DNA of 64,000 nt from Tessaracoccus aquimaris (GTDB lineage Bacteria > Actinomycetota > Actinomycetes > Propionibacteriales > Propionibacteriaceae), in NCBI RefSeq assembly GCF_001997345.1, contig NZ_CP019606.1, forward strand, positions 992,001 through 1,056,000, read 5' to 3'. Numbering within the stretch: position 1 is the first letter of the stretch; each line of letters begins with the position of its first letter. Position numbers and translations under genes: made by a program. Positions 17,583 to 27,320 of this stretch are shown one piece after another. The notes under the pieces are model-generated. The model was given only the letters and a program-made list of their open reading frames with translations. It searched no databases and was not told the DNA's origin.

Positions 17583-18325
17583 CCGGCGACCAGCCAGGCA
17601 AGGGGCGCGTCACGCTGCTCGGCGGCGGTCCGGGCGACCCCGATCTGATCACCGTCGCGGGTCTTCGGGCGCTGCGCAACGCCGACGTCATCGTCTACGA
17701 CCGCCTCGTGCCGCTGCCGCTGCTGGACGAGGCGCGCCCCGGTGCCGAACTGATCGAGGTCGGCAAGGTGCCGCGCGGAGCGTTCACGCCGCAGGAACGC
17801 ATCAACCAGATCCTCGTCGAGAAGGCGTCCGAGGGGCTCGACGTCGTCCGGTTCAAGGGCGGCGACCCGTTCGTGTTCGGGCGCGGGGGAGAGGAGTGGA
17901 TCGCCTGCCGGGAGGCGGGCATCGAGGTGTCGACCATCCCTGGCATCTCCTCCTCGATCGCCGCGGCCGAACTCGCGGGCATCCCCGTCACGCACCGGGG
18001 CGTGGCAACCGGATTCACGGTCGTCTCCGGGCACGTCGCGCCCGACGACGAGCGCAACGACATCGACTGGCGCGGGCTGGCGACCGCTGGGACCACCATC
18101 GTGATCCTGATGGGCGTGAAGAACCTCCCCGCGATCACGGCGGAACTGATCGACGCGGGCCTCGCCCCGTCGACGCCCGCCGCCGTGATCGCCGACGCGG
18201 CGCTGCCCACCATGCGCACGATCGTCGGCACCACCGCGGGCATCGCCGAGGAGGCGGCCGCCGCCGGGATCGAGCCGCCCGCGGTGTGCGTCATCGGTGC
18301 CGTCGCAGGGCTCGGTCTGCGATGA
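17579..18325 (+). CDS. cobA: Uroporphyrinogen-III C-methyltransferase (SUMT)
   Basis: A 248-residue SAM-dependent enzyme that methylates uroporphyrinogen III twice to give precorrin-2, the branch point for siroheme and cobalamin. Family motifs include LLGGGPGDPDLIT near residues 13-25, VVRFKGGDPFVFGRG near 87-101, and TIPGISSSIAA, followed by PVTHRG. There is no fused CysG-like or HemD domain. It starts with GTG inside the end of the thioesterase gene, and its stop overlaps the ATG of the PHP gene (ATGA). The enzyme could supply siroheme or the B12 route; cobF lies 2.7 kb upstream. Confidence 0.94.
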   Translation: MTGDQPGKGRVTLLGGGPGDPDLITVAGLRALRNADVIVYDRLVPLPLLDEARPGAELIEVGKVPRGAFTPQERINQILVEKASEGLDVVRFKGGDPFVFGRGGEEWIACREAGIEVSTIPGISSSIAAAELAGIPVTHRGVATGFTVVSGHVAPDDERNDIDWRGLATAGTTIVILMGVKNLPAITAELIDAGLAPSTPAAVIADAALPTMRTIVGTTAGIAEEAAAAGIEPPAVCVIGAVAGLGLR

Positions 18326-19335
18326 GCGGGCTCACCCCGTCGGCTGCGCTGCGCGAGTACGCGTTCTGGCTCGAACGCCAACTGGCCGACACCTACCGGG
18401 TCCGCGCCTTCCGGGAGGCCGCGGCCGTCGCCGACGCGCTGACCGAGACGCCGAAGAACGAGGCGGAATGGAAGGCGCTGAAGGGCTTCGGCCCCAAGAC
18501 CGCCGCCATCGCCGCCGCGGCCGCAGAAGGGCGCCTGCACGAGTCGCTTGCCAAGCGCAGGGCCGAGGGTGCGGTCTCGCTCGACCCGGCTGGCGACGAC
18601 CTGCGCGCGTTGTTGCGTGGCGACCTGCACTCCCACACCATCTGGTCCGACGGCGGATCGCCGCTCGCCGAGATGGCCGACGTCGCAGAGGCGCTTGGGC
18701 ACGAGTACCTCGCCATCACCGATCATTCGCCGCGCCTGAAGGTCGCCCGGGGGCTCAGCCGCGAGCGCCTGGTCGCGCAATGGGAGGAGATCGACCAGGT
18801 GCAGCAGGGCCGCGGGATGCGGATCCTCAAGGGCATCGAGGTCGACATCCTCGCCGAGGGGGCCCTCGACCAGGCCGACGACCTGCTGGATCGTCTCGAC
18901 ATCGTCACCGCCTCGGTGCACTCCGACCTCAACGCGGACGCCGCCACCATGACGAGGCGTATGGTCGGCGCCGTCTCGAACCCCCACACCACCGTCCTCG
19001 GGCACCCGACCGGCCGCAAATTGCGCCCTGACGGCTCCTGGCGCGCCCAGTCCTCCTTCGACGCAGAACTCGTGTTCGCGGCCTGCGCGATGTTCGGGGT
19101 CGCCGTCGAGATCAACTCCCGCCCTGAACGCAAGGATCCGCCGCTCGACCTGTTGCTTGTCGCAAAGGAAGCCGGCTGTCTGTTCAGCATCGATTCCGAT
19201 GCGCATGCCCCCGGCCAACTCGACTTCCTCACCTACGGCGCCGCACGGGCCGTCGAGGCGGGCATCGACCCGGAGCGCATCATCACGACGTGGCCGCTGG
19301 GGCGCCTGCTGGAACACGCGAAACGGCGCCGCTGA
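18322..19335 (+). CDS. PHP domain protein with N-terminal helix-hairpin-helix region (PolX C-terminal-like)
   Basis: A 337-residue protein. Residues 1-75 form a helical, helix-hairpin-helix-like region with LKGFGPKTA near residues 53-61, similar to the DNA-binding part of family X polymerases. From about residue 93 a PHP metallophosphoesterase domain follows, with DLHSHTIWSDG, ITDHSPR, KGIEVDIL, SVHSD, GHPTG and the final DSDAHAPGQ metal-binding motifs. The architecture resembles the C-terminal half of bacterial PolX without the polymerase palm. A DNA-end 3'-processing role is therefore possible, but this is inference. The start overlaps the SUMT stop. Confidence 0.88.
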   Translation: MSGLTPSAALREYAFWLERQLADTYRVRAFREAAAVADALTETPKNEAEWKALKGFGPKTAAIAAAAAEGRLHESLAKRRAEGAVSLDPAGDDLRALLRGDLHSHTIWSDGGSPLAEMADVAEALGHEYLAITDHSPRLKVARGLSRERLVAQWEEIDQVQQGRGMRILKGIEVDILAEGALDQADDLLDRLDIVTASVHSDLNADAATMTRRMVGAVSNPHTTVLGHPTGRKLRPDGSWRAQSSFDAELVFAACAMFGVAVEINSRPERKDPPLDLLLVAKEAGCLFSIDSDAHAPGQLDFLTYGAARAVEAGIDPERIITTWPLGRLLEHAKRRR

Positions 19336-19499
19336 GGCCCAGGCACTGGCGGGGGTCGCACCTCACCGTTTCGGGTAGCCGAACCGGGGATGAGGGTGGC
19401 TGTTCGGACGTACCGGCCACACCCCGGAAGCGCGGTAGGGTGGAACTCTGGTACCGGCTTGCGCCGAGGCCATAAAGCCCGACATCGAGAGGAACCTTC

Positions 19500-22259
19500 G
19501 TGAGTCAGAACGAGGTTGGACCGATTCTCAACGGTCTGCCCACCAATCTTCCGGACATCGATCCTTCGGAGACCGCGGAATGGCTTGAATCGCTCGATGG
19601 AGTGATCGACGCAGGCGGGCGCAACCGTGCCCGCTACGTGATGCTGAAGCTCCTCGAACGTGCCCGTGAACGTCACATCGGTGTGCCGTCGCTGACAGGC
19701 ACCGATTACGTCAACACGATCCCCGCGGCGAAGGAGCCGGCGTTCCCCGGCGACGAGACCCTGGAGCGTGGCATCCGCCGACTGCTTCGCTGGAACGCGG
19801 CCATCATGGTGCACCGCGCGCAGCGCCCCGGCGTCGGCGTCGGCGGCCACATCGCCTCCTACGCGTCGTCGGCGACGCTGTACGAGGTGGGCATGAACCA
19901 CTTCTTCCGCGGCAAGGACCACCCCGGCGGCGGCGACCAGATCTACTTCCAGGGCCACGCTTCGCCCGGCATGTACGCCCGCGCCTTCCTCGAGGGTCGC
20001 CTCGACGAGGACGACATGGACGGCTTCCGCCAGGAGCACTCGCACTACGTCGACGGAAAGCTTCGGGCGCTGCCCAGCTACCCGCACCCCCACCAGATGC
20101 CCAACTTCTGGGAGTTCCCGACCGTTTCGATGGGCCTCGGCCCCATCAACGCGATCTGGCAGGCGCAGTTCAACCGCTACCTGCACAACCGCGGCATCAA
20201 GGACACCTCGCAGCAGCACGTCTGGGCCTTCCTCGGCGACGGCGAGATGGACGAGGTCGAGTCGCGTGGCGCGCTCCAGTTGGCCGCCAACGAGGAACTC
20301 GACAACCTGACCTTCGTCGTCAACTGCAACCTGCAGCGCCTCGACGGCCCGGTCCGCGGCAACGGCAAGATCGTCCAGGAACTCGAGGCGTTCTTCCGCG
20401 GCGCGGGCTGGAACGTCATCAAGCTGGTCTGGGGCCGCGGCTGGGATCCACTGTTGGCAAACGACACCGACGGTGCGCTCGTCAACCTGATGAACTCCAC
20501 CACGGACGGCGACTTCCAGACCTTCAAGGCCAACGACGGCGCATACGTGCGCAAGTTCTTCTTCGAGCGCGACCCGCGCACCGCCGCGATGGTCAAGGAC
20601 TGGAGCGACGACGAGATCTGGCGCCTCACCCGCGGCGGCCACGACTTCGCGAAGGTCTACTCGGCCTACAAGGCGGCCACCGAGTTCACCGGTGCGCCCA
20701 CGGTCATCCTCGCCCACACCATCAAGGGCTACTTCCTGGGCAAGCACTTCGCGGGCCGCAACGCGACCCACCAGATGAAGAAGCTGGCCCTCGACGACCT
20801 CAAGGGCTTCCGCGACCGCGTCGACGTACCCGTCACCGACGCGCAGCTGGAGGAGAACCCGTACCAGCCGCCCTACATCCACCCCGGCCAGGACGACCCG
20901 CGCATCCAGTACCTGCAGGAGCGTCGCCGCGAGCTCGGCGGCTACCTGCCGGAGCGTCGGGCCGACCGCAAGTTCATCTCGCTGCCGGGTGACAAGGCGT
21001 ACGAGTCGTCGAAGAAGGGCTCGGGCAACCAGCAGGTCGCCACGACCATGGCGTTCGTGCGCCTGTTGAAGGACCTGATGCGCGACAAGAGCTTCGCGCC
21101 GCGCGTCGTCCCGATCATCCCGGACGAGGCCCGCACGTTCGGCATGGACGCGTTCTTCCCGACGATCAAGATCTACAACCCGCACGGGCAGAACTACACC
21201 CCCGTCGACAACGAACTGTTCCTCAGCTACCGCGAGTCGAAGTCGGGCCAGATCATCCACACCGGCATCAACGAGGCAGGCTCGGTCGCCTCGTTCACCG
21301 CCGCTGGTAGCTCGTACGCGACGCACGGCGAGCCCATGGTGCCGATCTACGTGTTCTACTCGATGTTCGGCTTCCAGCGCACCGCTGACGCGATCTGGGC
21401 CGCCGCCGACCAGTTGGCCCGCGGCTTCCTGATCGGTGCGACCGCGGGTCGCACCACCCTGACCGGTGAGGGCCTGCAGCACATGGACGGCCACTCGCCG
21501 ATCCTGGCGTCGACCAACACCGCGGTCGTCAGCTACGACCCGGCCTACGGCTACGAGATCGCCCACATCATGCGCGACGGCCTGCGCCGGATGTACGGCG
21601 AGGATCCCGAGAACGTCATCTACTACCTGACCGTCTACAACGAGCCGATCGTGCAGCCCGCCGAGCCCGAGGGCATCGAGGTCGAGGGCATCCTGCGCGG
21701 CATGTACCTGGTCAAGCCGGGCTCCATGGAGGGCGTCGGGGAGGATGCGCGACGCGCGCAGATCCTCGCCTCCGGCGTCGGACTCCCGTGGGCGATCGAG
21801 GCGCAGGAACTGCTCAAGGACGACTACGGCGTGGTCGCCGACGTGTGGTCCGTCACCTCGTGGGGCGAGCTGCGCCGCGAGGGCCTCGAGCTGGACTCGA
21901 AGCTGTTCCACGATCCAAACGGCGACTTCGAGGCGACGTGGGTCGAGCAGAAGCTGAAGGACGCGCCCGGCCCGATCGTGGCCGTGTCGGACTACATGCG
22001 CGCCGTGCCCGACCAGATCCGTCAGTGGGTGCCCGGCGACTACACGACGCTCGGCGCCGACGGCTTCGGGTTCTCCGACACGCGCGCCGCGGCCCGTCGC
22101 TACTTCAACATTGACGGCCCCTCGGTGGCCGTCGCTGTGCTGCAGCGCCTGGCCGCCAACGGTGAGGTTCCCGCCGAGTGGGCGGCCGAGGCTGCCGCGA
22201 AGTACAAGCTCGACGACGTCACCGCTGGTGCCTCCGGCAACGCTGGTGGCGACGCCTGA
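19500..22259 (+). CDS. aceE: Pyruvate dehydrogenase E1 component, homodimeric type
   Basis: A 919-residue thiamine-diphosphate enzyme that decarboxylates pyruvate and transfers the acetyl group to lipoyl-E2. It is the single-chain homodimeric form used in actinobacteria and E. coli. The ThDP motif GDGEMDE followed by [11 protein letters not shown] lies near residues 243-280. The N-terminal part contains [13 protein letters not shown] and the C-terminal part [14 protein letters not shown] at 19500 is the start, with GAGAGGAA at 19487-19494. A strong hairpin follows the stop. The E2 and E3 genes are not in the window. Confidence 0.97.
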   Translation: MSQNEVGPILNGLPTNLPDIDPSETAEWLESLDGVIDAGGRNRARYVMLKLLERARERHIGVPSLTGTDYVNTIPAAKEPAFPGDETLERGIRRLLRWNAAIMVHRAQRPGVGVGGHIASYASSATLYEVGMNHFFRGKDHPGGGDQIYFQGHASPGMYARAFLEGRLDEDDMDGFRQEHSHYVDGKLRALPSYPHPHQMPNFWEFPTVSMGLGPINAIWQAQFNRYLHNRGIKDTSQQHVWAFLGDGEMDEVESRGALQLAANEELDNLTFVVNCNLQRLDGPVRGNGKIVQELEAFFRGAGWNVIKLVWGRGWDPLLANDTDGALVNLMNSTTDGDFQTFKANDGAYVRKFFFERDPRTAAMVKDWSDDEIWRLTRGGHDFAKVYSAYKAATEFTGAPTVILAHTIKGYFLGKHFAGRNATHQMKKLALDDLKGFRDRVDVPVTDAQLEENPYQPPYIHPGQDDPRIQYLQERRRELGGYLPERRADRKFISLPGDKAYESSKKGSGNQQVATTMAFVRLLKDLMRDKSFAPRVVPIIPDEARTFGMDAFFPTIKIYNPHGQNYTPVDNELFLSYRESKSGQIIHTGINEAGSVASFTAAGSSYATHGEPMVPIYVFYSMFGFQRTADAIWAAADQLARGFLIGATAGRTTLTGEGLQHMDGHSPILASTNTAVVSYDPAYGYEIAHIMRDGLRRMYGEDPENVIYYLTVYNEPIVQPAEPEGIEVEGILRGMYLVKPGSMEGVGEDARRAQILASGVGLPWAIEAQELLKDDYGVVADVWSVTSWGELRREGLELDSKLFHDPNGDFEATWVEQKLKDAPGPIVAVSDYMRAVPDQIRQWVPGDYTTLGADGFGFSDTRAAARRYFNIDGPSVAVAVLQRLAANGEVPAEWAAEAAAKYKLDDVTAGASGNAGGDA

Positions 22260-22270
22260 TCGCGACGCAA

Positions 22271-22310
22271 AAGAGGCGGGGTCGCTCCATTGTGGAGCGG
22301 CCCCGCTTCT
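22271..22310 (+). terminator. Terminator after aceE
   Basis: An inverted repeat of 17-18 bp (GAGGCGGGG... paired with ...CCCCGCTTC, one G-T mismatch) starts 12 bases after the aceE stop and is followed by TCTCGCTTGT. It should end aceE transcription. Confidence 0.8.
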
Positions 22311-22363
22311 CGCTTGTCGGGGTGGCCGTGAAATAACCCCCGGCATCTGGCAGGCTTGACCCC

Positions 22364-22795
22364 GTGGACATGGCAGATAGCAAGTCGACCAAGGAGAATC
22401 TCGCGGGCGCAGACCTGCTGGGCCTCACCCCTGGGCTCGTCGTTCAGGAACTCGGGTGGGATGACGACGTGGATGCGGAGCTCCGTGACGAGATCATGGA
22501 CTGCATCGACTCGGAGATGATCGATGACCCGCTAGAGGCGGTCGACGCGGTGGTGTTGTGGTGGCGCGACGAGGACGGCGACGTCGCCGACGGTCTGGTC
22601 GACGCGATGACCGACCTCGCCGACGCGGGCTGCATCTGGTTGCTGACCCCGAAGGTGGGCCGCCCAGGATTCATCACCGCGGCGAACCTGGCCGAGGGCG
22701 TCACCGTCGCAGGACTCACCCTGACGAAGACCGCGAGCGTGGCGCCGGACTGGCAGGCCACCAAGGTGCTTCGCCCCAAGGGCTCTCGTCGATGA
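22364..22795 (+). CDS. DUF3052 domain-containing protein
   Basis: A 143-residue protein of the actinobacterial DUF3052 family, recognised by GLVVQELGWDDDVD near residue 24, the VVLWWRDEDGD stretch, and the C-terminal phrase WLLTPKVGRPGFI. It has no known enzymatic motif and no membrane segment. GTG at 22364 or ATG at 22370 could be the start; neither has a clear ribosome site, so a leaderless message is possible. In Streptomyces the same family sits next to aceE, as here. The stop overlaps the ATG of the phosphofructokinase gene (ATGA). Confidence 0.87.
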   Translation: MDMADSKSTKENLAGADLLGLTPGLVVQELGWDDDVDAELRDEIMDCIDSEMIDDPLEAVDAVVLWWRDEDGDVADGLVDAMTDLADAGCIWLLTPKVGRPGFITAANLAEGVTVAGLTLTKTASVAPDWQATKVLRPKGSRR

Positions 22796-25001
22796 CGGCC
22801 CGCATCGGCGTCATGACGTCGGGCGGGGACGCGCAAGGCATGAATGCCGCGGTGCGTGCCATCGTGCGCTCCGGCATCCATCAAGGCGCCGAGGTGTTTG
22901 CCATCTACGAGGGATGGCAGGGCGCCATCGAGGGCGGCCACCACATCACCCATCTCGGCTGGAGCGACGTCTCCGGCATCCTGAACAAGGGCGGCACCGT
23001 GATCGGTACCGCCCGTTCCACCGAGTTCCGCACCCGTGAGGGCCAACTGCGGGCCGTGGAGAACCTGGTCAAGCACGGAATCGACCGCCTGATCGTAATC
23101 GGCGGGGACGGCTCGCTGACGGGCAGCAGGGCACTGTGCCTGGCGTGGCCTGAGTACGTGGCCGAGTTGGCTGCGGAGGGCCGGATCACCGCCGAGCAGG
23201 CCGCGGCCCACCCGCACCTGAACATCGCCGGCCTGGTCGGCTCCATCGACAACGACATGGTCGGCACCGACATGACGATCGGCACCGACTCCGCGATGCA
23301 CCGGATCACCGAGGCCATCGACGCGATCAGTTCGACCGCGGAGTCGCACCGCCGCACCTTCATCGTCGAGGTGATGGGCAGGCACTGCGGCTACCTCGCG
23401 CTGATGACGGCGATCGCGGGCGGTGCCGACTACACCTTCCTCCCCGAGTCGCCGCCTCGGCCGGGCTGGGAGGAGCGGATGGTCGAGGTGCTCGCCCGCG
23501 GGCGCGCCGCCGGCCGACGCGACTCGATCATCCTCGTGGCCGAGGGCGCCGCCGACCGTGACGGCACGGCGATCACCGCCGAACGGATCCAGGGGCGCTG
23601 AAGGACCTGGCGGGGGAGGACGCCCGCATCACCATCCTTGGGCACGTGCAGCGCGGCGGCACACCGTCGGCCTACGACCGCTGGATGGCCACCGTCTGCG
23701 GCGTTGAGGCCGTCAGACAGGTCCTGCAGGCGGGTGACCTGTCCGAACCGATGCTGGTGGGGGTGCGCCGCGACGAGGTGTACGCCACGCCGCTCATCGA
23801 GGCCGTCGCGGCCACCCACCGGATCGCCGACTACGTCGCGGAGGGCGACTACACCGCGGCGATCGAGGCTCGCGGCGTCGGCTTCACCACGATGGTCGAG
23901 ATCTACCGGATGCTCTCCGAGGCGACGCCAACGGTCGCACCGTCCGCAGACGCCAAGCGGATCGCCGTGATGCACGCGGGCGCGCTGGCCCCTGGCATGA
24001 ACCAGTTGGCTCGCGTCGCCGTGCGCGCCGGTCTCGACCGCGGCTACGACCTGTTCGCCGTCCAGGGCGGCGTGCCCGGCCTGATCGAGGGCGACCTCCG
24101 AGAGGTCGCGTGGTCCGACGTCGAGGGCATGGCCAACACCGGAGGCGCCAACTTCGGCACCCGCCGCTACGTCCCCGTCGACGCCGACCTGTACAAGATG
24201 GCGCGCACCCTCGAGGACAACGGCATCGACGCGCTGCTCGTGATGGGCGGCTTCCACGCCTACGCGACGGTCGACCTGATGGAGACCGAGAGGCGCAGGT
24301 ACCCCGCGTTCAACATCCCCATCGCAGTGCTGCCCGCCAGCATCGACAACAACCTGCCCGACTGGCCGATGGCCGTCGGCTCCGACACCGCGCTCAACAC
24401 CATCGTCAGTTCCATCGACATGGTGCGGATGTCCGCGTCGGCGAGCAAGCGGGCCTTCGTCGTCGAGACGATGGGCCGCACCTGCGGCTTCCTTCCGCTG
24501 CTCGGCGCCATCGCAGGCGGCGCCGAGAAGGCCTATCTGCCGGAGACGGGCATCACGCTCGAGCAACTCACCACCGACGTGATCGCGCTGGTTGACGCGT
24601 TCGAGACGGGCCGCTCGTTCTACCTCACGGTGATGGGCGAGGAGGCAAGCCAGTACTACACGGGCGACGTCATCTCGAAGATGTTCGAGGCGGAGGGCCA
24701 CGGCATGTACTCCGTGCGCGACGCCGTCGTCGGCCACATCCAGCAGGGCGGCAGCCCGTCGCCGTTCGACCGGATCAACGCGACGCGCCTGGCCTACATG
24801 GCGATCTGCAACCTCGACGAGCAGTTGCGCGGCGGAGCGAGCGACTACGTGGCGGCCTCCAGCGGCTCGCCCGGCCTGATGGCCCCGTTCCGGCAGGCGA
24901 CCGGCTCGATGGACTGGGACAACCAGCGGCCCCGCCAGCAGTGGTGGATGCGGCTACGTCCCGTGTTCGAGCAGCTCAGCAGACGCCCCGGCCAGGAGTA
25001 G
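22792..25001 (+). pseudogene. Two-domain 6-phosphofructokinase, reading frame broken by a one-base shift near 23592
   Basis: Two adjacent frames encode one protein of about 735 residues, a tandem duplication of the bacterial PFK fold. Part 1 (22792-23601) has GGDAQGMNAAV at residues 11-21, VIGGDGSL near 102-109 and the catalytic SIDND at 151-155. It then stops right after QGR. Reading one base back at the CAGGGGCGC run (23590-23598) restores ALKDLAGEDAR and then ILGHVQRGGTPSAYDR, which is in frame to 25001. The C-terminal half has GGFHAY and SIDNN in place of GGDGS and SIDND, as in the regulatory halves of eukaryotic PFKs. A missing base (real mutation or sequencing error) is the simplest explanation. 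The slippery sequence is not a known programmed type. If the base is restored, the N-half should catalyse fructose-6-phosphate phosphorylation. Confidence 0.85.
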
Positions 25002-25004
25002 CCG

Positions 25005-27320
25005 CTAGCCGGCACACTGCTTGATGGCGACGCCGAACGTGTCGGCGGCACCGCACTCCATGGTGGCCAGTTCGGCGCGCGCCGGCGCGTCGGCCGGAAC
25101 CGACTGCGGCACGGTGTCGCGGAAGACGATCGACTTCTGGTCCGAGTCTCGGCGCACGATCGTGAAGTCCACCCTCATGGCGACGTCATCGCTGGTGCGC
25201 GTCCCCGTGAACCCGCACGCGACGCCGGAGGCACCCTCGCCGACGGCGACCGCGACGGTCTCCGACAGCACGACGTCGCTGTAGGTCTGGCGCTGCTCGG
25301 CCATCAGGTCGGTGCATGCGGTGTCCAGGTCGCCGTCGATGGAGGTCAGCGTCACGATCTGGATGCGGGTGTCGGTCTCGAGGTGCTTGAGCCTGACCAG
25401 GCGCCGGTCGTCCTGGACCTTCTCGTCCGCGTAGAGCTGCCAAGTCGGCAGGACCGTCACCTTCGCGTCCCCCAGATCGAGGATCAGCGGGGTCGGGGCC
25501 GTCGGTGTCGGCGTGGGCGTCACCGTGGGAGAGGGGGTCGCCGACGGCTGCGTCGAGGCGCTCGGCGTCGTCGAGGTGGCGGGAGAGGGGCCCTCAGACG
25601 CGGTGGTGCCGCCTGTGCCTGCGGTGGAGGTGGGGCCGGGGTTGGCCTGCTCGGCGCCGGGGCGCAACACGAAGAACAGCACGCCGACGATCAGGGCGAG
25701 CACGACCGCCAGCGCACCCAGCGCGTACCACCGTCGACGGGGGTCATCGTCGTCGGCAGGAGGCAGCGGGGAGCTGTGCCTGGCTCCGCTCCCAGGTGGC
25801 GTGGGCTCCGCTGCGGGCGGTTCGACGGCCTGCCGTGCAGGCGTCCAGGGCACCTCGACGGGCTCGGCGGCGTCCGTGGCGTCCGTAGGGCTGGCGGGCG
25901 GGCCCTTGGGCGTCTCCGGGCTCGCCATCGCCGTCGAGGTGGTCGTGCGGGGGCGCAGGTCCTCCCAGTCGAACAGGGTGGGGCTGGCCTGCGCGTCGGC
26001 CGCGACCGACTCGGATGGCGTCGGCTCTGGCGCGGGCTGCTCCGGAGTGAAGGTCACCTCGGGGGGCGTCAGGCCGCTCAGCGGCGCCTGCACCCGGGGG
26101 TCGGGCCGCGTCGACACGGGGAGCGCGGGTTCGTGGGCAGGCGGCGGAGGTGGGGTAACCGTCGAGGGCATCGGGCGGGCCGCGGGCGGTTCGGCCTTCG
26201 GCTCTGGCGCCGTGGGGAGGTCGTCGACGCTGAAGCGGGCGCCGCGTCCGGGTGACGGCGGCTCGGGGGAGTCGTCGAGGCGGGCGAAGCGCCCGGTGGG
26301 CTCGTCGCCGGCCACGCCCTCGTCGCGAGACTTGGCCTCGTCGCCGGGCTCCTGGTCGCCGGGCTCCTTCTCACGTCGGAACGGCGGTGCGAAGCGACCC
26401 GTGGGTTCGTCGGCAACGTCGTGGACGTCGTTGGTGCGTTCGGCGTCCAGGGTGCGTTCGGTGTCGGGGGTGTCAGCCGGGTCCCAGGCGAAGCGTCCGG
26501 TGGTTTCGGACCCCTCGACGGGCTCGGGGATCGGTTCGTCGTTCGTCGAGCTTGTCGAGACGTCCGTGCGCCGGGTGGTGGTTTGGGATCCCTGGACGGG
26601 TTCGGGGATCGGTTCGTCGTTCGTCGAGGTTGTCGAGACGTCCGTGCGCCGAGTGGTGGTGGTGTCGGACCCCTGGACGGGCTCGGGGATCGGTTCGTCG
26701 TTCGTCGAGCCTGTCGAGACGTCCGGGTGCCGAGTGGTGGTGGTTTCGGACCCCTGGACGGGCTCGGGGATCGGTGGTTGGTCGAGCTTGTCGAGACGTC
26801 CGAGCGTCGAGTGGTGGTGTCGGACCCTTCGACGGGTCGGCTCGTCCTCGGGGTCATCCTCCGGGTCGAACCGGGCGAAGCGGCCGGTGGGCTCGTCGTC
26901 CGGATCGCTGAGCGCGAAGCGGCCGGTGGGCTCGTCGTCCGGGTCGCTGAGCGCGAAGCGCCCGGTCGGTTCGTCCTCAGCGTCGTCTTCATCGAACCGG
27001 GCGAAGCGTCCGGTCGGCTCATCCGGGACGGCGAACCGGCCACCGCGCGTCGGGGCCTCGTCCTGCTCGTCGTCGGGACCGTTGTCCTGGCGCTCGGCGA
27101 AGCGGCCGGCGGGTCGGGCAAAGCGACCGGCAGATGAGGAGGCGGGTTCGGGCTCATCGTCGGCGAAGCGTCCGGCGCGTCGCGACGGCGGCGCGTCGGG
27201 CTGATTGTCGGCGACGTAGCCGCGGCCGGTGGATCCCCGTCGACCGGCGAAGGGCGGCAACTCGGCGTTCGTGTCGCCGTCATCGGAGGGTGTGCCTCGG
27301 CGCCCGACGTTGTCGGCCAT
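25005..27320 (-). CDS. Large disordered single-span membrane protein with EPTGRFA repeats
   Basis: A 771-residue protein of unrecognised family. Residues 1-530 are acidic, proline-rich and predicted disordered. They include many GRFA/EPTGRFA motifs (about residues 40-160 and again near 310-345) and four 26-27-residue repeats (about 165-270) containing DEPIPEPVQGS and DVST.STN phrases. One membrane span follows near residues 532-555, then a Ser/Thr/Pro linker. The C-terminal domain (about 630-771) has cysteines and a beta-rich pattern and should lie outside the cell. The ATG at 27320 has a strong AGGAGGTGG. The protein resembles the many actinobacterial membrane proteins with a cytosolic disordered region, but no function can be assigned. 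Its stop is three bases from the convergent pfk stop. Confidence 0.8.
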   Translation of the reverse strand: MADNVGRRGTPSDDGDTNAELPPFAGRRGSTGRGYVADNQPDAPPSRRAGRFADDEPEPASSSAGRFARPAGRFAERQDNGPDDEQDEAPTRGGRFAVPDEPTGRFARFDEDDAEDEPTGRFALSDPDDEPTGRFALSDPDDEPTGRFARFDPEDDPEDEPTRRRVRHHHSTLGRLDKLDQPPIPEPVQGSETTTTRHPDVSTGSTNDEPIPEPVQGSDTTTTRRTDVSTTSTNDEPIPEPVQGSQTTTRRTDVSTSSTNDEPIPEPVEGSETTGRFAWDPADTPDTERTLDAERTNDVHDVADEPTGRFAPPFRREKEPGDQEPGDEAKSRDEGVAGDEPTGRFARLDDSPEPPSPGRGARFSVDDLPTAPEPKAEPPAARPMPSTVTPPPPPAHEPALPVSTRPDPRVQAPLSGLTPPEVTFTPEQPAPEPTPSESVAADAQASPTLFDWEDLRPRTTTSTAMASPETPKGPPASPTDATDAAEPVEVPWTPARQAVEPPAAEPTPPGSGARHSSPLPPADDDDPRRRWYALGALAVVLALIVGVLFFVLRPGAEQANPGPTSTAGTGGTTASEGPSPATSTTPSASTQPSATPSPTVTPTPTPTAPTPLILDLGDAKVTVLPTWQLYADEKVQDDRRLVRLKHLETDTRIQIVTLTSIDGDLDTACTDLMAEQRQTYSDVVLSETVAVAVGEGASGVACGFTGTRTSDDVAMRVDFTIVRRDSDQKSIVFRDTVPQSVPADAPARAELATMECGAADTFGVAIKQCAG
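26508..26830. repeat. Dispersed repeat family lying inside a coding sequence
   Basis: Four copies of a repeat containing TTCGTCGAGCTTGTCGAGAC, with TCGGTTCG/TCGGTGG landmarks at 26531, 26609, 26690 and 26771 (spacing 78, 81, 81; all multiples of three). The first 20 bases equal the start of the type A units of array B at 13.8 kb. Here they are translated on the minus strand into the 26-27-residue repeats of the membrane protein described above. Confidence 0.85.

Noticed and set aside
19233..22346. A 1037-residue frame antisense to aceE
   Set aside because: It is a shadow of the high-GC codon bias in aceE, rich in Val/Arg/His, without recognisable domains.
23590..23601. Programmed -1 frameshift signal in pfk
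   Set aside because: CAGGGGCGC lacks the X-XXY-YYZ slippery heptamer and no evident downstream structure was found. A missing base is more likely.
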